Assembly: GCA_963981505.1 (NCBI GenBank) | Contig: CAXCEI010000004.1 | Span: 1-64,000 of the forward strand | DNA from: OPU3-GD-OMZ sp001901525 | GTDB lineage: Bacteria; Pseudomonadota; Gammaproteobacteria; Methylococcales; Methylomonadaceae | Length of the DNA stretch: 64,000 nucleotides | Reading direction: 5' to 3' | Shown: in pieces, positions 53,318 through 62,971 of the stretch | Numbering within the stretch: the stretch's first letter is position 1 | How the letters are laid out: each line of letters opens with the position of its first letter | Made by a program: the position numbers and the translations under genes | The notes under the pieces: model-generated | The model's database searches: none | The model's input: only the letters and a program-made list of their open reading frames with translations | What the model was told of the DNA's origin: nothing

Positions 53318-54145
53318 ATGCAGACAAAAACAATTGGCTTTATTGGCGGTGGAAATATGGCGACCAGCCTCATTAGCGGGCTAATCGCCAGCAAACATCC
53401 TCGTGAAAATATCAATGTTTATGATATTGACGACAATAAACTACAATCACTCAAATCTACGTTTAACATCCAGACCCATTCAACCTGTGAAAACTTAGCA
53501 CTGCACTCAGATATTATTGTTTTGGCCGTTAAACCACAAACGATGAAGAGTGTCTGTGAAAATGTCCGCGCTGCCATCGCTCACAAAACTCCTTTATTTA
53601 TTTCTATTGCAGCAGGCATTAACCAGACCAGTCTCGGTCATTGGCTAGGAAAACAGCACGCCATTGTCCGCTGTATGCCTAATACCCCGGCGTTAGTCCA
53701 AACCGGTGCCACGGCCTTACATGCTAACAACAATGTCAGCTCTCAACAACGCGACTTAACTGAAAATATTTTACGGGCTGTTGGCATTGCCCTCTGGGTT
53801 GATAATGAAAGCCTCATGGATACCGTGACCGCTGTCTCAGGAAGTGGTCCGGCTTACTTCTTCCTGCTCATGGAAGCCATGGAAAAATCAGCGCTCGAAC
53901 TGGGTTTACCGGAACAAGCCGCACGGTTACTCATCCAGCAAACAGCACTAGGGGCTGCTAAGATCGCTCTGGAATCCGGTGAATCACCTAAAGAACTGCG
54001 TACCAAGGTGACCTCCCCCGGCGGCACCACCCAACAAGCTATCCGTACTTTTCAAAACGGCCACTTTGAAACACTGGTTAATTCAGCCGTACATGCTGCC
54101 TTTAACCGATCCATAGAAATGTCCACTGAACTAGGAGAAGAATAA
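53318..54145 (+). CDS. proC: Pyrroline-5-carboxylate reductase
   Basis: Last step of proline synthesis. The Rossmann loop IGFIGGGNMATSLISGL is at residues 6-22, with VLAVKPQTM and the C-terminal signature TAVSGSGPAYFFLLMEAM plus VTSPGGTTQQAI. Length is 275. The stop overlaps the yggT start as TAATG. In many gammaproteobacteria yggS precedes proC; here a 173-base gap and the divergent radical SAM gene lie upstream instead. Confidence 0.97.
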   Translation: MQTKTIGFIGGGNMATSLISGLIASKHPRENINVYDIDDNKLQSLKSTFNIQTHSTCENLALHSDIIVLAVKPQTMKSVCENVRAAIAHKTPLFISIAAGINQTSLGHWLGKQHAIVRCMPNTPALVQTGATALHANNNVSSQQRDLTENILRAVGIALWVDNESLMDTVTAVSGSGPAYFFLLMEAMEKSALELGLPEQAARLLIQQTALGAAKIALESGESPKELRTKVTSPGGTTQQAIRTFQNGHFETLVNSAVHAAFNRSIEMSTELGEE

Positions 54146-54720
54146 TGGACTCTACTTACATGACCAATCCCGTTATTTTTCTGATAGACACCCTTATTTC
54201 TTTGTATGTACTCGCGATCCTTTTACGATTCTTATTACAATGGGTGAATGCTGACTTCTACAACCCATACATACAATTATTAGTTAAAATTACCCACCCG
54301 CCGTTAAAACACATGCGCCGGATCATCCCCTCAGTGGGTAGAGCCGATACCTCATGTATTATCCTAGCACTGATCATCCAAATGTCGTCTGACTACACGA
54401 TCCTCATGCTTAAAGGCGTTTCCATATCGTTTACCGTATTATTTTTACTAACCATCTCACAGCTTGTATCCACTTTCTTAAACATTTTTGTCTTTGCAAT
54501 TTTTGCCCGCGCCATTCTCAGCTGGTTCTCACAAGGTTACAGCAACCCTGCAGCGACACTGCTACATAGCCTAACCGAGCCTTTGCTGAGAATTTGCCGG
54601 GCAATGATTCCGGTGATAGCCGGCATTGACTTATCGCCGTTAATAGCCATTATCGCGCTGCAATTAGCAAAAATGCTAATTTTACCGCCTATAGAACAAA
54701 TGATTACCTTGTTTAGTTAA
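54145..54720 (+). CDS. yggT: YggT family integral membrane protein
   Basis: A 191-residue protein with two tandem YggT domains, each a pair of membrane helices linked by a conserved amphipathic stretch. The repeats are visible as LLRFLLQWVNADFYNP with ITHPPLKHMRRIIPSVGRAD, and FARAILSWFSQGYSNP with LTEPLLRICRAMIPVIAGID. The family is linked to membrane stress and osmotic shock tolerance and to division in some bacteria, without a defined mechanism. It is coupled to proC. Confidence 0.93.
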   Translation: MDSTYMTNPVIFLIDTLISLYVLAILLRFLLQWVNADFYNPYIQLLVKITHPPLKHMRRIIPSVGRADTSCIILALIIQMSSDYTILMLKGVSISFTVLFLLTISQLVSTFLNIFVFAIFARAILSWFSQGYSNPAATLLHSLTEPLLRICRAMIPVIAGIDLSPLIAIIALQLAKMLILPPIEQMITLFS

Positions 54721-54751
54721 ATATCGTTGCGCAACACGCAACCCACATTTT

Positions 54752-55624
54752 TTAAAGCAACAAGGTGCCTACACCTTTATCCGTGAATAATTCAAGAAGC
54801 ACCGAGTGCTCCACACGTCCATCAACAATATGAACCCGTGAAACGCCACCTTTGATCGCATCGGTGGCACACTTAACCTTAGGGATCATTCCGCCGTGGA
54901 TAGTCCCGACTTCAATCAGATTATCAATATCAGTCACTGATAAACCGGTCATAAGGTTTTGCTCTGCATCCAATATCCCCGCGGTATTAGTCAACAGAAT
55001 CAATTTCTCCGCACCTAAGACTTCGGCTACTTTTCCAGCCACAAAGTCAGCATTAATATTGTATGAATGACCGTCGTGCCCCACCCCTATTGGGGCGATC
55101 ACGGGAATAAAATCACTCCCCGCCAACATATTGACAACAGCCGGATCAATACTTTCAACATCGCCAACATGCCCCAAATCAATAATTTCCGGTACATTGG
55201 TTTCTGGTGAAGGCTTCTTAACCTCAATCTTTTTAGCCCGGATAAAATCACCGTCTTTACCCGTCAAGCCGACAGCACGACCCCCATTCTGGTTAATCAA
55301 ATTAACAATATCCTTATTAACCAATCCGCCTAAAACCATTTCCACTACATCCATGGTTTCACTGTCAGTCACTCGTAGACCATCCACAAATTTTGTCGTT
55401 TTACCTAATTTTTCTAATACTCCGCCAATCTGCGGACCACCGCCGTGAACAACGACCGGATTAATACCAACCAACTTCATCAAAACGATATCTTTGGCAA
55501 AGCAATTTTTTAAGGCCTTATCCACCATAGCATTGCCACCAAATTTAATGACAACCGTTTTCCCTGAAAACTTCTGAATATAAGGTAATGCTTCCACCAA
55601 TGTGTGTGTAATTTGACTCGCCAC
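54752..55624 (-). CDS. argB: Acetylglutamate kinase
   Basis: Second step of arginine synthesis by the acetylated route. Amino-acid-kinase fold with TVVIKFGGNAMVD near residue 20, VVHGGGPQIG, GRAVGLTGKDGD and NINADFVAGKVAE. It has the N-terminal helix (ITHTLVEALPYIQKF) found in hexameric, arginine-inhibited enzymes, so feedback control is likely. I start at GTG 55622-55624 with GGGAG 5 bases upstream, giving 290 residues; an in-frame TTG at 55636 overlaps that site. Confidence 0.95.
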   Translation of the reverse strand: MASQITHTLVEALPYIQKFSGKTVVIKFGGNAMVDKALKNCFAKDIVLMKLVGINPVVVHGGGPQIGGVLEKLGKTTKFVDGLRVTDSETMDVVEMVLGGLVNKDIVNLINQNGGRAVGLTGKDGDFIRAKKIEVKKPSPETNVPEIIDLGHVGDVESIDPAVVNMLAGSDFIPVIAPIGVGHDGHSYNINADFVAGKVAEVLGAEKLILLTNTAGILDAEQNLMTGLSVTDIDNLIEVGTIHGGMIPKVKCATDAIKGGVSRVHIVDGRVEHSVLLELFTDKGVGTLLL

Positions 55625-55665
55625 AGCGACTCCCAACGTTTACTTAAATTTAAAATAGATTTTAA

Positions 55666-56121
55666 TTATTGCCGGCCGGTATGGCCAAAGCCACCCTCAG
55701 CACGGTCACTTAAATCAAAATCGTCGACTTGAACCCATTCAGTTTGAACCACCGGCACAAAAACCATTTGTGCAATCCGCTCGCCCACCTCAATGGTAAA
55801 ACCTTTATCGCCTCGGTTCCAACAAGAGACAAAGACTTGCCCCTGATAATCGGAATCAATCAAACCCACCAAATTACCCAATACGATGCCGTGCTTATGC
55901 CCTAAACCCGAACGCGGTAATAATACAGCTGCCAAACCAGGATCATCAATATGAATAGCAAGACCGGTAGGAATCAGGCGTGTTTCACCGGGTTTCAACA
56001 GAACGGCAGTATCAAGGCAAGCCCTCAAGTCTAAGCCCGCAGCACCATCGGTCGCATAATCAGGTAAGGGAATGTCGGCACCCAGACGGTTATCTAGAAT
56101 CTTGAATTTAATTTTTTTCAT
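55666..56121 (-). CDS. dut: dUTP diphosphatase
   Basis: Trimeric dUTPase that supplies dUMP and keeps uracil out of DNA. All five motifs are readable in the 151 residues: YATDGAAGLDLRAC, LLPRSGLGHKHGIVLGN, GLIDSDYQGQ, FTIEVGERIAQMVFVP and the C-terminal RAEGGFGHTG. The start overlaps the end of coaBC by 14 bases, the coaBC-dut order found in E. coli and relatives. Confidence 0.98.
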   Translation of the reverse strand: MKKIKFKILDNRLGADIPLPDYATDGAAGLDLRACLDTAVLLKPGETRLIPTGLAIHIDDPGLAAVLLPRSGLGHKHGIVLGNLVGLIDSDYQGQVFVSCWNRGDKGFTIEVGERIAQMVFVPVVQTEWVQVDDFDLSDRAEGGFGHTGRQ

Positions 56122-57298
56122 GATAATGTTGCGCTATTAATTGTATAAGTTGTTGTGCTAAATCCCGCTTAGCCGTCATCGGAAAATCTTGTTGACCACC
56201 CGGCCAAAATACCTTCACGGCATTGTTCTCTTTATCAAAGCCGCCATCTGCACGACCGACCCAATTTGCAGCAACCATATCAAGTCTCTTACGTGCTAAT
56301 TTATCTTTTGCGTAAGTCTCAAGGTGCTCTGTTTCAGCGGCAAACCCGACCGTAAATAAGGCTTCATGCGCCTCGGCCACCGACGCTAAAATATCGCGTG
56401 TTTTTATTAATGTTAAGGTTTTATTAGCATCGGTCTTTTTTATCTTATTCCGCTCAGCAACTGGACTGTAATCAGCAACCGCTGCCGACCCAATATAGAT
56501 ATTCGCGTTAGCCGAACAGCCCAAAACCTTGTCATACATTTGCTGTGCTGTTTCCACCGCCAACACCTTAACACCCGCCGGCGGTACTAGCGCAACCGGC
56601 CCACTTACCAAGGTCACCTCAGCACCAGCATCTTTAGCTGCTTCTGCCAACGCATAGCCCATTTTTCCTGAACTTCGGTTTGTGATATATCGAACCGGAT
56701 CAATCGGCTCACGGGTTGGCCCTGCGCTAATCAAAACAGAAAGCCCACGTAATGATCCGTGCTCAGCCTGTAGTATTTTCTGACAAATATTCACCGGTTC
56801 AACCATTCGCCCCGGGCCCGTTTCGCCACAGGCCTGACTGCCATGATCAGGGCTTAAAATAGTTATTCCCCGCGCTATCAGTAAAGTAATATTTTTTTGA
56901 ACAGCCGGGTTGAGCCACATGGCCTGATTCATACTCGGCGCTAATGTGACCTTGCACTGTGTTGCTAAGATAACGGTGCTCAATAAGTCATCGGCAATGC
57001 CATGTGCAAACTTAGCAATGCTATTCGCTGAAGCTGGCGCAATAATAATTTCATCCGCCCACCGGGCTAGATTAATATGCCCCATTGCATTTTCTTCATC
57101 ACTATCCAGTAATTTCGAATGAACCGAATGACCGGAGAGCGCTTGAAATGTTAACGGGGTGACAAACTCCATCGCTGAATGAGTCATAACCACTCTGACT
57201 TCAATATTCTGCTTACGAAGCAACCGGACTAATTCAGCCGACTTGTAAGCGGCTATACCGCCACATACCCCTAATAAAATTCGCTTCGTAATGTCCAA
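56108..57298 (-). CDS. coaBC: Phosphopantothenoylcysteine decarboxylase / phosphopantothenate-cysteine ligase
   Basis: Bifunctional enzyme of coenzyme A synthesis. The N-terminal flavoprotein half (about 1-190) starts ILLGVCGGIAAYKSAELVRLL and has the catalytic histidine region in SMNQAMW and CGETGPGRM. The C-terminal ligase half has VLISAGPTREPIDPVRYITN, SSGKMGYALAEA and NEIKK-like NKIKK. The open frame begins with TTG at 57298, but AGGAG abuts that codon with no gap; an ATT at 57290-57292 has proper spacing. The true start is uncertain by two codons. Confidence 0.95.
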   Translation of the reverse strand: MDITKRILLGVCGGIAAYKSAELVRLLRKQNIEVRVVMTHSAMEFVTPLTFQALSGHSVHSKLLDSDEENAMGHINLARWADEIIIAPASANSIAKFAHGIADDLLSTVILATQCKVTLAPSMNQAMWLNPAVQKNITLLIARGITILSPDHGSQACGETGPGRMVEPVNICQKILQAEHGSLRGLSVLISAGPTREPIDPVRYITNRSSGKMGYALAEAAKDAGAEVTLVSGPVALVPPAGVKVLAVETAQQMYDKVLGCSANANIYIGSAAVADYSPVAERNKIKKTDANKTLTLIKTRDILASVAEAHEALFTVGFAAETEHLETYAKDKLARKRLDMVAANWVGRADGGFDKENNAVKVFWPGGQQDFPMTAKRDLAQQLIQLIAQHYHEKN

Positions 57299-57338
57299 CT
57301 CCTGTCATTCAATAGCCGTCATCGCTAAACGATCAATT

Positions 57339-58238
57339 TTACTCACTTAACCCGGTTAATATAAACCTTGCTTCCTGATATTTTTCACTGCTTTTAAGCG
57401 TAATATTTTCTGGCAATACAGGTCCCGGTGCCGTCTTGTCCCAATCAAGCGTTTCTAAATAGTCACGAATATATTGTTTGTCAAAGCTCGGCGGGCTGAT
57501 ACCAACCTGATACAGGTCAGCAGGCCAAAACCGCGATGAATCGGGTGTCAACGCTTCATCAATCAGATAGAGCGTTTGCGCTGCATCTAAACCAAATTCA
57601 AACTTAGTATCAGCAATAATAATACCTCGCTCAAGTGCAAAATCAGCCGCCTCTTTATAAAGCGTTAAACTAACGTCTCGAACCTGCTTAGCTAATGACT
57701 CACCCAAAAGGGTGGTCGTTTCAGCAAAGGGAATATTCTCGTCATGATCACCTATCGCCGCTTTCGTTGAAGGCGTATAAATTGCCTTCGGTAATCGCTG
57801 ACCTTGTTGTAAGCCAGTCGGCAATTTAACCCCACAAACAGTACCTGTTTTTTGATAATCCTTCCACCCCGAACCAATTAAATAGCCTCTCACGATAGCT
57901 TCAACCGGTAATGGTTTTAATTTTTTCACCACAATAGCTCGGCCCTCAACTTCTTCACGCTCACAAGGATCGGGAAGCACATCTTGCAAGAGCATATCGA
58001 CCAAATGGTTAGGCACCAACGCTTGCGTCTTATCAAACCAAAAATTAGAAAGCTGGGTCAGAACGCGCCCTTTACCGGGAATAGGATTAGGTAAAACTAC
58101 ATCAAATGCAGAAATTCGATCCGTTGTAACAATAAGCATGTGTTGATCGTCAATATCATAAATATCACGCACTTTACCGCGTGCGCGTAACTTTAAACTC
58201 GTAATAGAAGATTCAAATAATGCTTCAGGTGATGACAT
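57339..58238 (-). CDS. purC: SAICAR synthetase
   Basis: Purine synthesis: condenses CAIR with aspartate. At 299 residues it is the longer, yeast-like form rather than the 237-residue E. coli form. Signatures are KLRARGKVRDIYDIDDQ near the start, TTDRISAFDVVLPNPIPGKG, PVEAIVRGYLIGSGW, and LIDEALTPDSSRFWP. Stand-alone; divergent from djlA with about 77 bases between starts. Confidence 0.97.
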   Translation of the reverse strand: MSSPEALFESSITSLKLRARGKVRDIYDIDDQHMLIVTTDRISAFDVVLPNPIPGKGRVLTQLSNFWFDKTQALVPNHLVDMLLQDVLPDPCEREEVEGRAIVVKKLKPLPVEAIVRGYLIGSGWKDYQKTGTVCGVKLPTGLQQGQRLPKAIYTPSTKAAIGDHDENIPFAETTTLLGESLAKQVRDVSLTLYKEAADFALERGIIIADTKFEFGLDAAQTLYLIDEALTPDSSRFWPADLYQVGISPPSFDKQYIRDYLETLDWDKTAPGPVLPENITLKSSEKYQEARFILTGLSE

Positions 58239-58315
58239 AAATATTGCTGTTAAACTTTATTAAAAGGTTATAAAGGAGTAAGTTTAACATTTTACTAATT
58301 AAAATAGATTAAACA

Positions 58316-59122
58316 ATGAGCTGGTTAGGTAAATTTTTAGGCGGTACCTTTGGATTTATGATGGGGGGACCTCTCGGGGCTATTTTAGGGGCTTCTTTAG
58401 GGCACCAATTGGATATGGGCATGGGGGTTTTGGAAAGTGATTCCCATCAAGGCTTTAACCAAGGGGATCAGCACCGGGTTCAAATGGCCTTTTTCACTGC
58501 CACCTTCTCCGTCATGGGGCACATTGCCAAGGCTGACGGTACCGTTTCACCCTCAGAAATAAAACTCGCCCGACGCGTCATGGATGAAATGATGCTCTCG
58601 GGTGAACTCAGAGAGACAGCGATAAAACTTTTTGATCAAGGCAAGTCCCCTGACTTCCCACTCACTGAAGCGCTCACCCAGTTTCGTAAAGAATGTGCAC
58701 GGCGCAATAACCTGATTCGGATGTTTCTCGACATTCAGGTTCAAGCGGCCTTTGCCGATGGCACCCTTGACCCCGAAGAAGAAAATGTCTTATTGAAAAT
58801 CTGCCAAATTTTAAAAATTTCACGGTTCGAATTTCAACACATAAAAATGCAAGCCCAAGCACAGCAGCGTTTTCACCAGCAGGGACAGCCGTATTCTGGT
58901 CATTCTCAAAACAACCTTGCAGACGCCTATTCCGTTCTCGGCATCAGCGAAAACGCAAGCGACACCGAACTTAAAAAAGCCTATCGCCGTTTAATGAGTC
59001 AAAATCACCCAGATAAATTAGTGGCTAAAGGTCTCCCCGAAGAGATGATGACAGTCGCCAAAAAGAAAACGCAAAAAATAGCAAAAGCCTACGAACTGAT
59101 CCGTGAAAGCCGAAAAAAATAA
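58316..59122 (+). CDS. djlA: DnaJ-like membrane co-chaperone DjlA
   Basis: A 268-residue DnaK co-chaperone. The N-terminus is a glycine-rich membrane segment (LGKFLGGTFGFMMGGPLGAI). A TerB-like domain covers about residues 55-170 (GHIAKADGTVSPSEIKLARR). The C-terminal J domain starts AYSVLGISENASDTELKKAY and keeps the essential HPD tripeptide in SQNHPDKL. It acts on DnaK at the inner membrane face in envelope stress. It is followed 28 bases later by the small Tat protein of the formate dehydrogenase locus, so the boundary with that operon is tight. No strong ribosome-binding site before its ATG. Confidence 0.95.
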   Translation: MSWLGKFLGGTFGFMMGGPLGAILGASLGHQLDMGMGVLESDSHQGFNQGDQHRVQMAFFTATFSVMGHIAKADGTVSPSEIKLARRVMDEMMLSGELRETAIKLFDQGKSPDFPLTEALTQFRKECARRNNLIRMFLDIQVQAAFADGTLDPEEENVLLKICQILKISRFEFQHIKMQAQAQQRFHQQGQPYSGHSQNNLADAYSVLGISENASDTELKKAYRRLMSQNHPDKLVAKGLPEEMMTVAKKKTQKIAKAYELIRESRKK

Positions 59123-59150
59123 TACATTTAAAACACACAAGGCCCAACCC

Positions 59151-59357
59151 ATGACTGACAAGACTCGCCCCTCCCGAAGGCATTTCCTTAAAAAGACGGT
59201 GATTAGCCTGAGCGCCGGGGTATTAGCCATGTTATCCCATCAAACATTCGCCAAAAAAACTACCCCCCTTCCTAAAGAGAACGTAGCCACACCCGACACT
59301 CAGGGCTATCATGAAACAGAGCACATAAAAAGCTATTACCAGAAAGCAAGATTCTAG
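59151..59357 (+). CDS. Small Tat-signal protein of formate dehydrogenase loci
   Basis: A 68-residue protein with a textbook twin-arginine signal, SRRHFLKK at residues 8-15, followed by a hydrophobic stretch (VISLSAGVLAML) and a short polar tail ending HIKSYYQKARF. It belongs by pattern and position to the short formate-dehydrogenase-region Tat-target family that precedes fdh catalytic subunits in many proteobacteria (FdhX-type). Function is unknown; a role in Tat-coupled maturation is assumed. I start at 59151 with AAGG upstream, rather than at the longer frame that runs into djlA. The catalytic subunit starts 30 bases later. Confidence 0.85.
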   Translation: MTDKTRPSRRHFLKKTVISLSAGVLAMLSHQTFAKKTTPLPKENVATPDTQGYHETEHIKSYYQKARF

Positions 59358-59386
59358 TAATTTTTTAAACTATTATTGCTGACGTT

Positions 59387-62269
59387 ATGAAACTTATAAA
59401 ACGCCCGTCCAAAACATCGACATCAGCCAGTCCACGCATAAACCGACGTACTTTCCTACAACACTCCGGCTTAACCGTTGGCGGCGCAGCCATTGCCAGC
59501 GCATTTCCGCTAACACTGATGGAAACAGCTCAAGCCACAACGACAGCTGTTGCCACTAAAAGTAGCGAGATAAAAAAAATACGGAGCGTTTGCACCCATT
59601 GTTCGGTGGGTTGTGGTGTTATAGCTGAAGTACAAAATGGTATTTGGATCGGTCAGGAACCCGCTTTTGATCACCCATTTAACTTAGGCGCCCACTGCGC
59701 CAAAGGCGCCTCAGTCAGAGAACACGGCCACGGCGACCGCCGGCTAAAATACCCGATGAAAATGGTCAACGGTGAGTGGCGTAAAGTCTCATGGGAAACC
59801 GCTATTGAAGAAATTGGCGATCAAATTCTATCTATTCGAGAACAATCAGGCCCTGACTCCACTTACTGGCTAGGTTCTTCCAAGCACAACAACGAACAAG
59901 CCTACCTTTTTAGAAAATTTGCGGCCTTTTGGGGTTCCAACAACATTGACCATCAAGCCCGAATTTGTCACTCAACCACAGTTGCCGGCGTTGCAAATAC
60001 CTGGGGTTATGGTGCCATGACCAATTCATTTAATGATATTCATAACGCAAAAGCCATTTTAATTATTGGCGGGAATCCGGCCGAAGCACACCCTATCTCC
60101 ATGCAACATATTTTCAGGGCTAAAGAACGCGGCGCTCCCCTCATTGTTATTGATCCACGGTTTACCCGTACGGCCGCGCATGCCAACCAACATATTAAAT
60201 TACGGCCGGGCACCGATGTCCCGCTTATTTGGGGTATCCTTTGGCATATCTTTGAAAATAAATGGGAAGATAATTCATTTATTGAACAGCGCGTTTATGG
60301 GATGGATGAAATTAGAAAAGAAGTCGCTCAATGGAATCCTAAACAAACCGAAGAAGTCACCGGTGCCCGAGAAGAAGAACTCTATCTCGCAGCCAAAACC
60401 ATGGCACACAATAAACCGGGCACCTTTATCTGGTGTATGGGTGGAACGCAACACACCAACGGTAATAATAACACCCGTGCCTACTGTATTTTTCAACTGG
60501 CCCTTGGCAATATGGGCGTTGCAGGTGGTGGTACCAATATCTTTCGTGGCCATGATAATGTCCAAGGTGCTACTGACCTAGGTCCCAACACACACACCCT
60601 CCCTGGCTATTACGGTCTAAGCGAAGGCGCCTGGCGGCACTGGGCTAAAGTCTGGGATATTGATTACGACTGGCTGGCTAACCGCTTTGATTCGACCCCT
60701 TATGACGATGGAACAGGAATTAAAAAGCGCACGATGAACACCAGTGGCATTCCTGTTTCCCGGTGGATCGACGGTGTTCTCGAAGATAAAAATTTAATCG
60801 CCCAAAACGACAATCTACGGGCGATGATTTTTTGGGGGCATGCACCCAACAGCCAAACCCGTAATCCTGAAATGAAAGAGGCTATGGAAAAGTTGGATTT
60901 ATTAGTCGTTATCGACCCATACCCCACCGTTGCGGCTGTTCTTCATAATCGATCAGAGAACACCTATCTACTGCCTGCCTGCACCCAATTTGAAACCTAT
61001 GGTTCGGTGACTTCCTCCAACCGCTCTATTCAATGGCGTGACCAGATTATTGACCCGCTCTTTGAATCAAAACCTGATCATGAAATTTTATACCGGTTTG
61101 CCAAGAAATTTAATTTTTCTGAGCAAATGTTTAAACACATCACCGTTACCGACAATCAACCACTCATAGAAGATGTCACGCGCGAATTCAACAAAGGCAC
61201 GTGGACCATCGGCTATACTGGACAAACTCCTGAACGATTAAAATTACACCAAAAAAACTGGCACACCTTCAACACAACTTCACTACTTGCCCAAGGCGGC
61301 GACTGCGACAACGAATATTTCGGATTACCTTGGCCCTGTTGGGGAACTGCCGACATGAAACACCCGGGCACACCGCTCTTATATGACACCAGCAAATCGG
61401 TCGCCGAAGGGGGGCTGACCTTCAGAGCCCGATTTGGCATCGAGCGTGATGGCGTTAGCTTACTGGCAAGCCAATCCTTCTCCAAGGACTCCGAAATCAA
61501 AAATGGCTATCCCGAATTTAGCGACCTGCTGCTCAAGGAACTGGGCTGGTGGAATGAACTCAGCGACGAAGAAAAACAAAGCGCTGAAGGTAAAAACTGG
61601 AAAACTGATCTCTCCGGTGGTATTCAACGGGTTGCCATCAAACACGGCTGCGCCCCCTTCGGAAATGCTAAAGCCCGCTGTATTGTATGGCAATTTCCAG
61701 ACCCCGTTCCCATTCATCGAGAACCCCTTTATACCAACCGCCGTGATATGGTTGAGCGCTTCCCGACTTATGATGATAGAAAATCATTCTATCGTTTACC
61801 GACGCGCTATGCATCCATCCAGAAAACTGATTTTAGCAAAGACTATCCACTCACCATGACAAGTGGCCGACTCGTAGAATATGAAGGCGGCGGCGAAGAA
61901 ACTCGCTCCAACCCTTGGTTAGCTGAACTTCAACAGGAGATGTTTGCTGAAGTCAACCCAACTGACGCCAACAATGCCGGCGTTAAGCACCAAGAAGCTA
62001 TTTGGGTTGAGGGACCTGAAGGCGGCCGCATCAAGGTTCAGGCCTTTATTACCGAACGTGTTCCCCGCGGCTTGATTTTCATGCCCTTCCATTTTGGCGG
62101 CCATTATCAAGGAGAGAATTTACAAAAAAAATACCCCACTGGTAGCGCTCCTTATGTTTTGGGTGAATCCTGTAATACGGTCTTTACTTACGGTTATGAC
62201 TCGGTCACTGCTATGCAAGAAACTAAAGTTTCTCTTTGCCGCATTAAAAAAGCCACTTCAACCCTATGA
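59387..62269 (+). CDS. fdhA: Formate dehydrogenase, catalytic molybdopterin subunit
   Basis: Periplasmic Mo/W-bis-MGD enzyme that oxidises formate to CO2. The 960-residue precursor has a Tat signal (RINRRTFLQHSG near 17-28, cleavage near 50). A [4Fe-4S] site is formed by Cys69, Cys72, Cys76 and Cys104. The metal ligand is Cys194 next to His195 in ARICHSTTVAG, encoded by TGT, so this is a cysteine rather than a selenocysteine enzyme. IIGGNPAEAHP, VIDPRFTRTAAHA and the C-terminal molydopterin-binding domain (LTMTSGRLVEYEGGGEETRS) complete it. Partners follow directly: FeS subunit, small lipoprotein, cytochrome b. Confidence 0.96.
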   Translation: MKLIKRPSKTSTSASPRINRRTFLQHSGLTVGGAAIASAFPLTLMETAQATTTAVATKSSEIKKIRSVCTHCSVGCGVIAEVQNGIWIGQEPAFDHPFNLGAHCAKGASVREHGHGDRRLKYPMKMVNGEWRKVSWETAIEEIGDQILSIREQSGPDSTYWLGSSKHNNEQAYLFRKFAAFWGSNNIDHQARICHSTTVAGVANTWGYGAMTNSFNDIHNAKAILIIGGNPAEAHPISMQHIFRAKERGAPLIVIDPRFTRTAAHANQHIKLRPGTDVPLIWGILWHIFENKWEDNSFIEQRVYGMDEIRKEVAQWNPKQTEEVTGAREEELYLAAKTMAHNKPGTFIWCMGGTQHTNGNNNTRAYCIFQLALGNMGVAGGGTNIFRGHDNVQGATDLGPNTHTLPGYYGLSEGAWRHWAKVWDIDYDWLANRFDSTPYDDGTGIKKRTMNTSGIPVSRWIDGVLEDKNLIAQNDNLRAMIFWGHAPNSQTRNPEMKEAMEKLDLLVVIDPYPTVAAVLHNRSENTYLLPACTQFETYGSVTSSNRSIQWRDQIIDPLFESKPDHEILYRFAKKFNFSEQMFKHITVTDNQPLIEDVTREFNKGTWTIGYTGQTPERLKLHQKNWHTFNTTSLLAQGGDCDNEYFGLPWPCWGTADMKHPGTPLLYDTSKSVAEGGLTFRARFGIERDGVSLLASQSFSKDSEIKNGYPEFSDLLLKELGWWNELSDEEKQSAEGKNWKTDLSGGIQRVAIKHGCAPFGNAKARCIVWQFPDPVPIHREPLYTNRRDMVERFPTYDDRKSFYRLPTRYASIQKTDFSKDYPLTMTSGRLVEYEGGGEETRSNPWLAELQQEMFAEVNPTDANNAGVKHQEAIWVEGPEGGRIKVQAFITERVPRGLIFMPFHFGGHYQGENLQKKYPTGSAPYVLGESCNTVFTYGYDSVTAMQETKVSLCRIKKATSTL

Positions 62270-62356
62270 GCATTACATTTTAATCTATGCAATACCTTTC
62301 TCTTAACAAGCAAAAGTTACGCTATGCTTTCTTAGTTACTCACAGGATGCTCTAAC

Positions 62357-62971
62357 ATGGCTCGAATGAAATTTCTTTGTGACGATGAGCGTTGTATTGA
62401 ATGCAATGCCTGTGTAACCGCCTGCAAAAACGAACACGAAGTGCCTTGGGGTATTAACCGTCGACGCGTTGTAACCATAGATGATGGTCAACCCGGAGAA
62501 AAAAGCATTTCTGTTGCTTGCATGCACTGTACTGACGCCCCGTGTGCCGCAGTTTGTCCCGTAGATTGCTTTTACACAACCGAAGATGGCGTTGTCTTAC
62601 ATGACAAAGACCTATGTATCGGCTGTGGTTATTGTTTTTATGCCTGCCCCTTTGGTGCCCCCCAATTCCCACAAGACGGCCAGTTTGGCGCACGCGGAAA
62701 AATGGATAAGTGTACTTTTTGTGCGGGCGGGCCTGAACCTGATCACAGTGATGCTGAATTTAATAACTATGGCCGCAATCGATTGGCAGAAGGAAAACTC
62801 CCACTGTGTGCTGAAATGTGTTCAACCAAGTCTTTATTAGCCGGTGACGGCAATATCGTAGCTGACTTATTTCGAGAACGTGTCGTCCGTCGCCAATTTA
62901 ATACCGAACAAACAGATACTGACAGCACCACTGGTGCTTGGGGCTGGAACACAGCCTATAAAAATGACTAA
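62357..62971 (+). CDS. fdhB: Formate dehydrogenase, iron-sulfur subunit
   Basis: Electron-transfer subunit with four [4Fe-4S] clusters. Cysteine groups are visible at 8-23 (CIECNACVTAC), 55-71 (CMHCTDAPCAAVCPVDC), 87-97 (CIGCGYCFYAC) and the CTFCAGG...CAEMC set. At 204 residues it lacks the C-terminal membrane helix of E. coli FdnH, so it must be held on the membrane side by the cytochrome subunit, as in Wolinella-type FdhABC. It has no signal peptide and is presumably carried out with the Tat precursor. AGGA lies 10 bases before the ATG. Confidence 0.95.
   Translation: MARMKFLCDDERCIECNACVTACKNEHEVPWGINRRRVVTIDDGQPGEKSISVACMHCTDAPCAAVCPVDCFYTTEDGVVLHDKDLCIGCGYCFYACPFGAPQFPQDGQFGARGKMDKCTFCAGGPEPDHSDAEFNNYGRNRLAEGKLPLCAEMCSTKSLLAGDGNIVADLFRERVVRRQFNTEQTDTDSTTGAWGWNTAYKND

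Noticed and set aside
60066..60581. 171-codon open frame inside fdhA on the same strand
   Set aside because: It lies entirely within the catalytic subunit, whose motifs fix the true frame; composition is that of a shadow frame.
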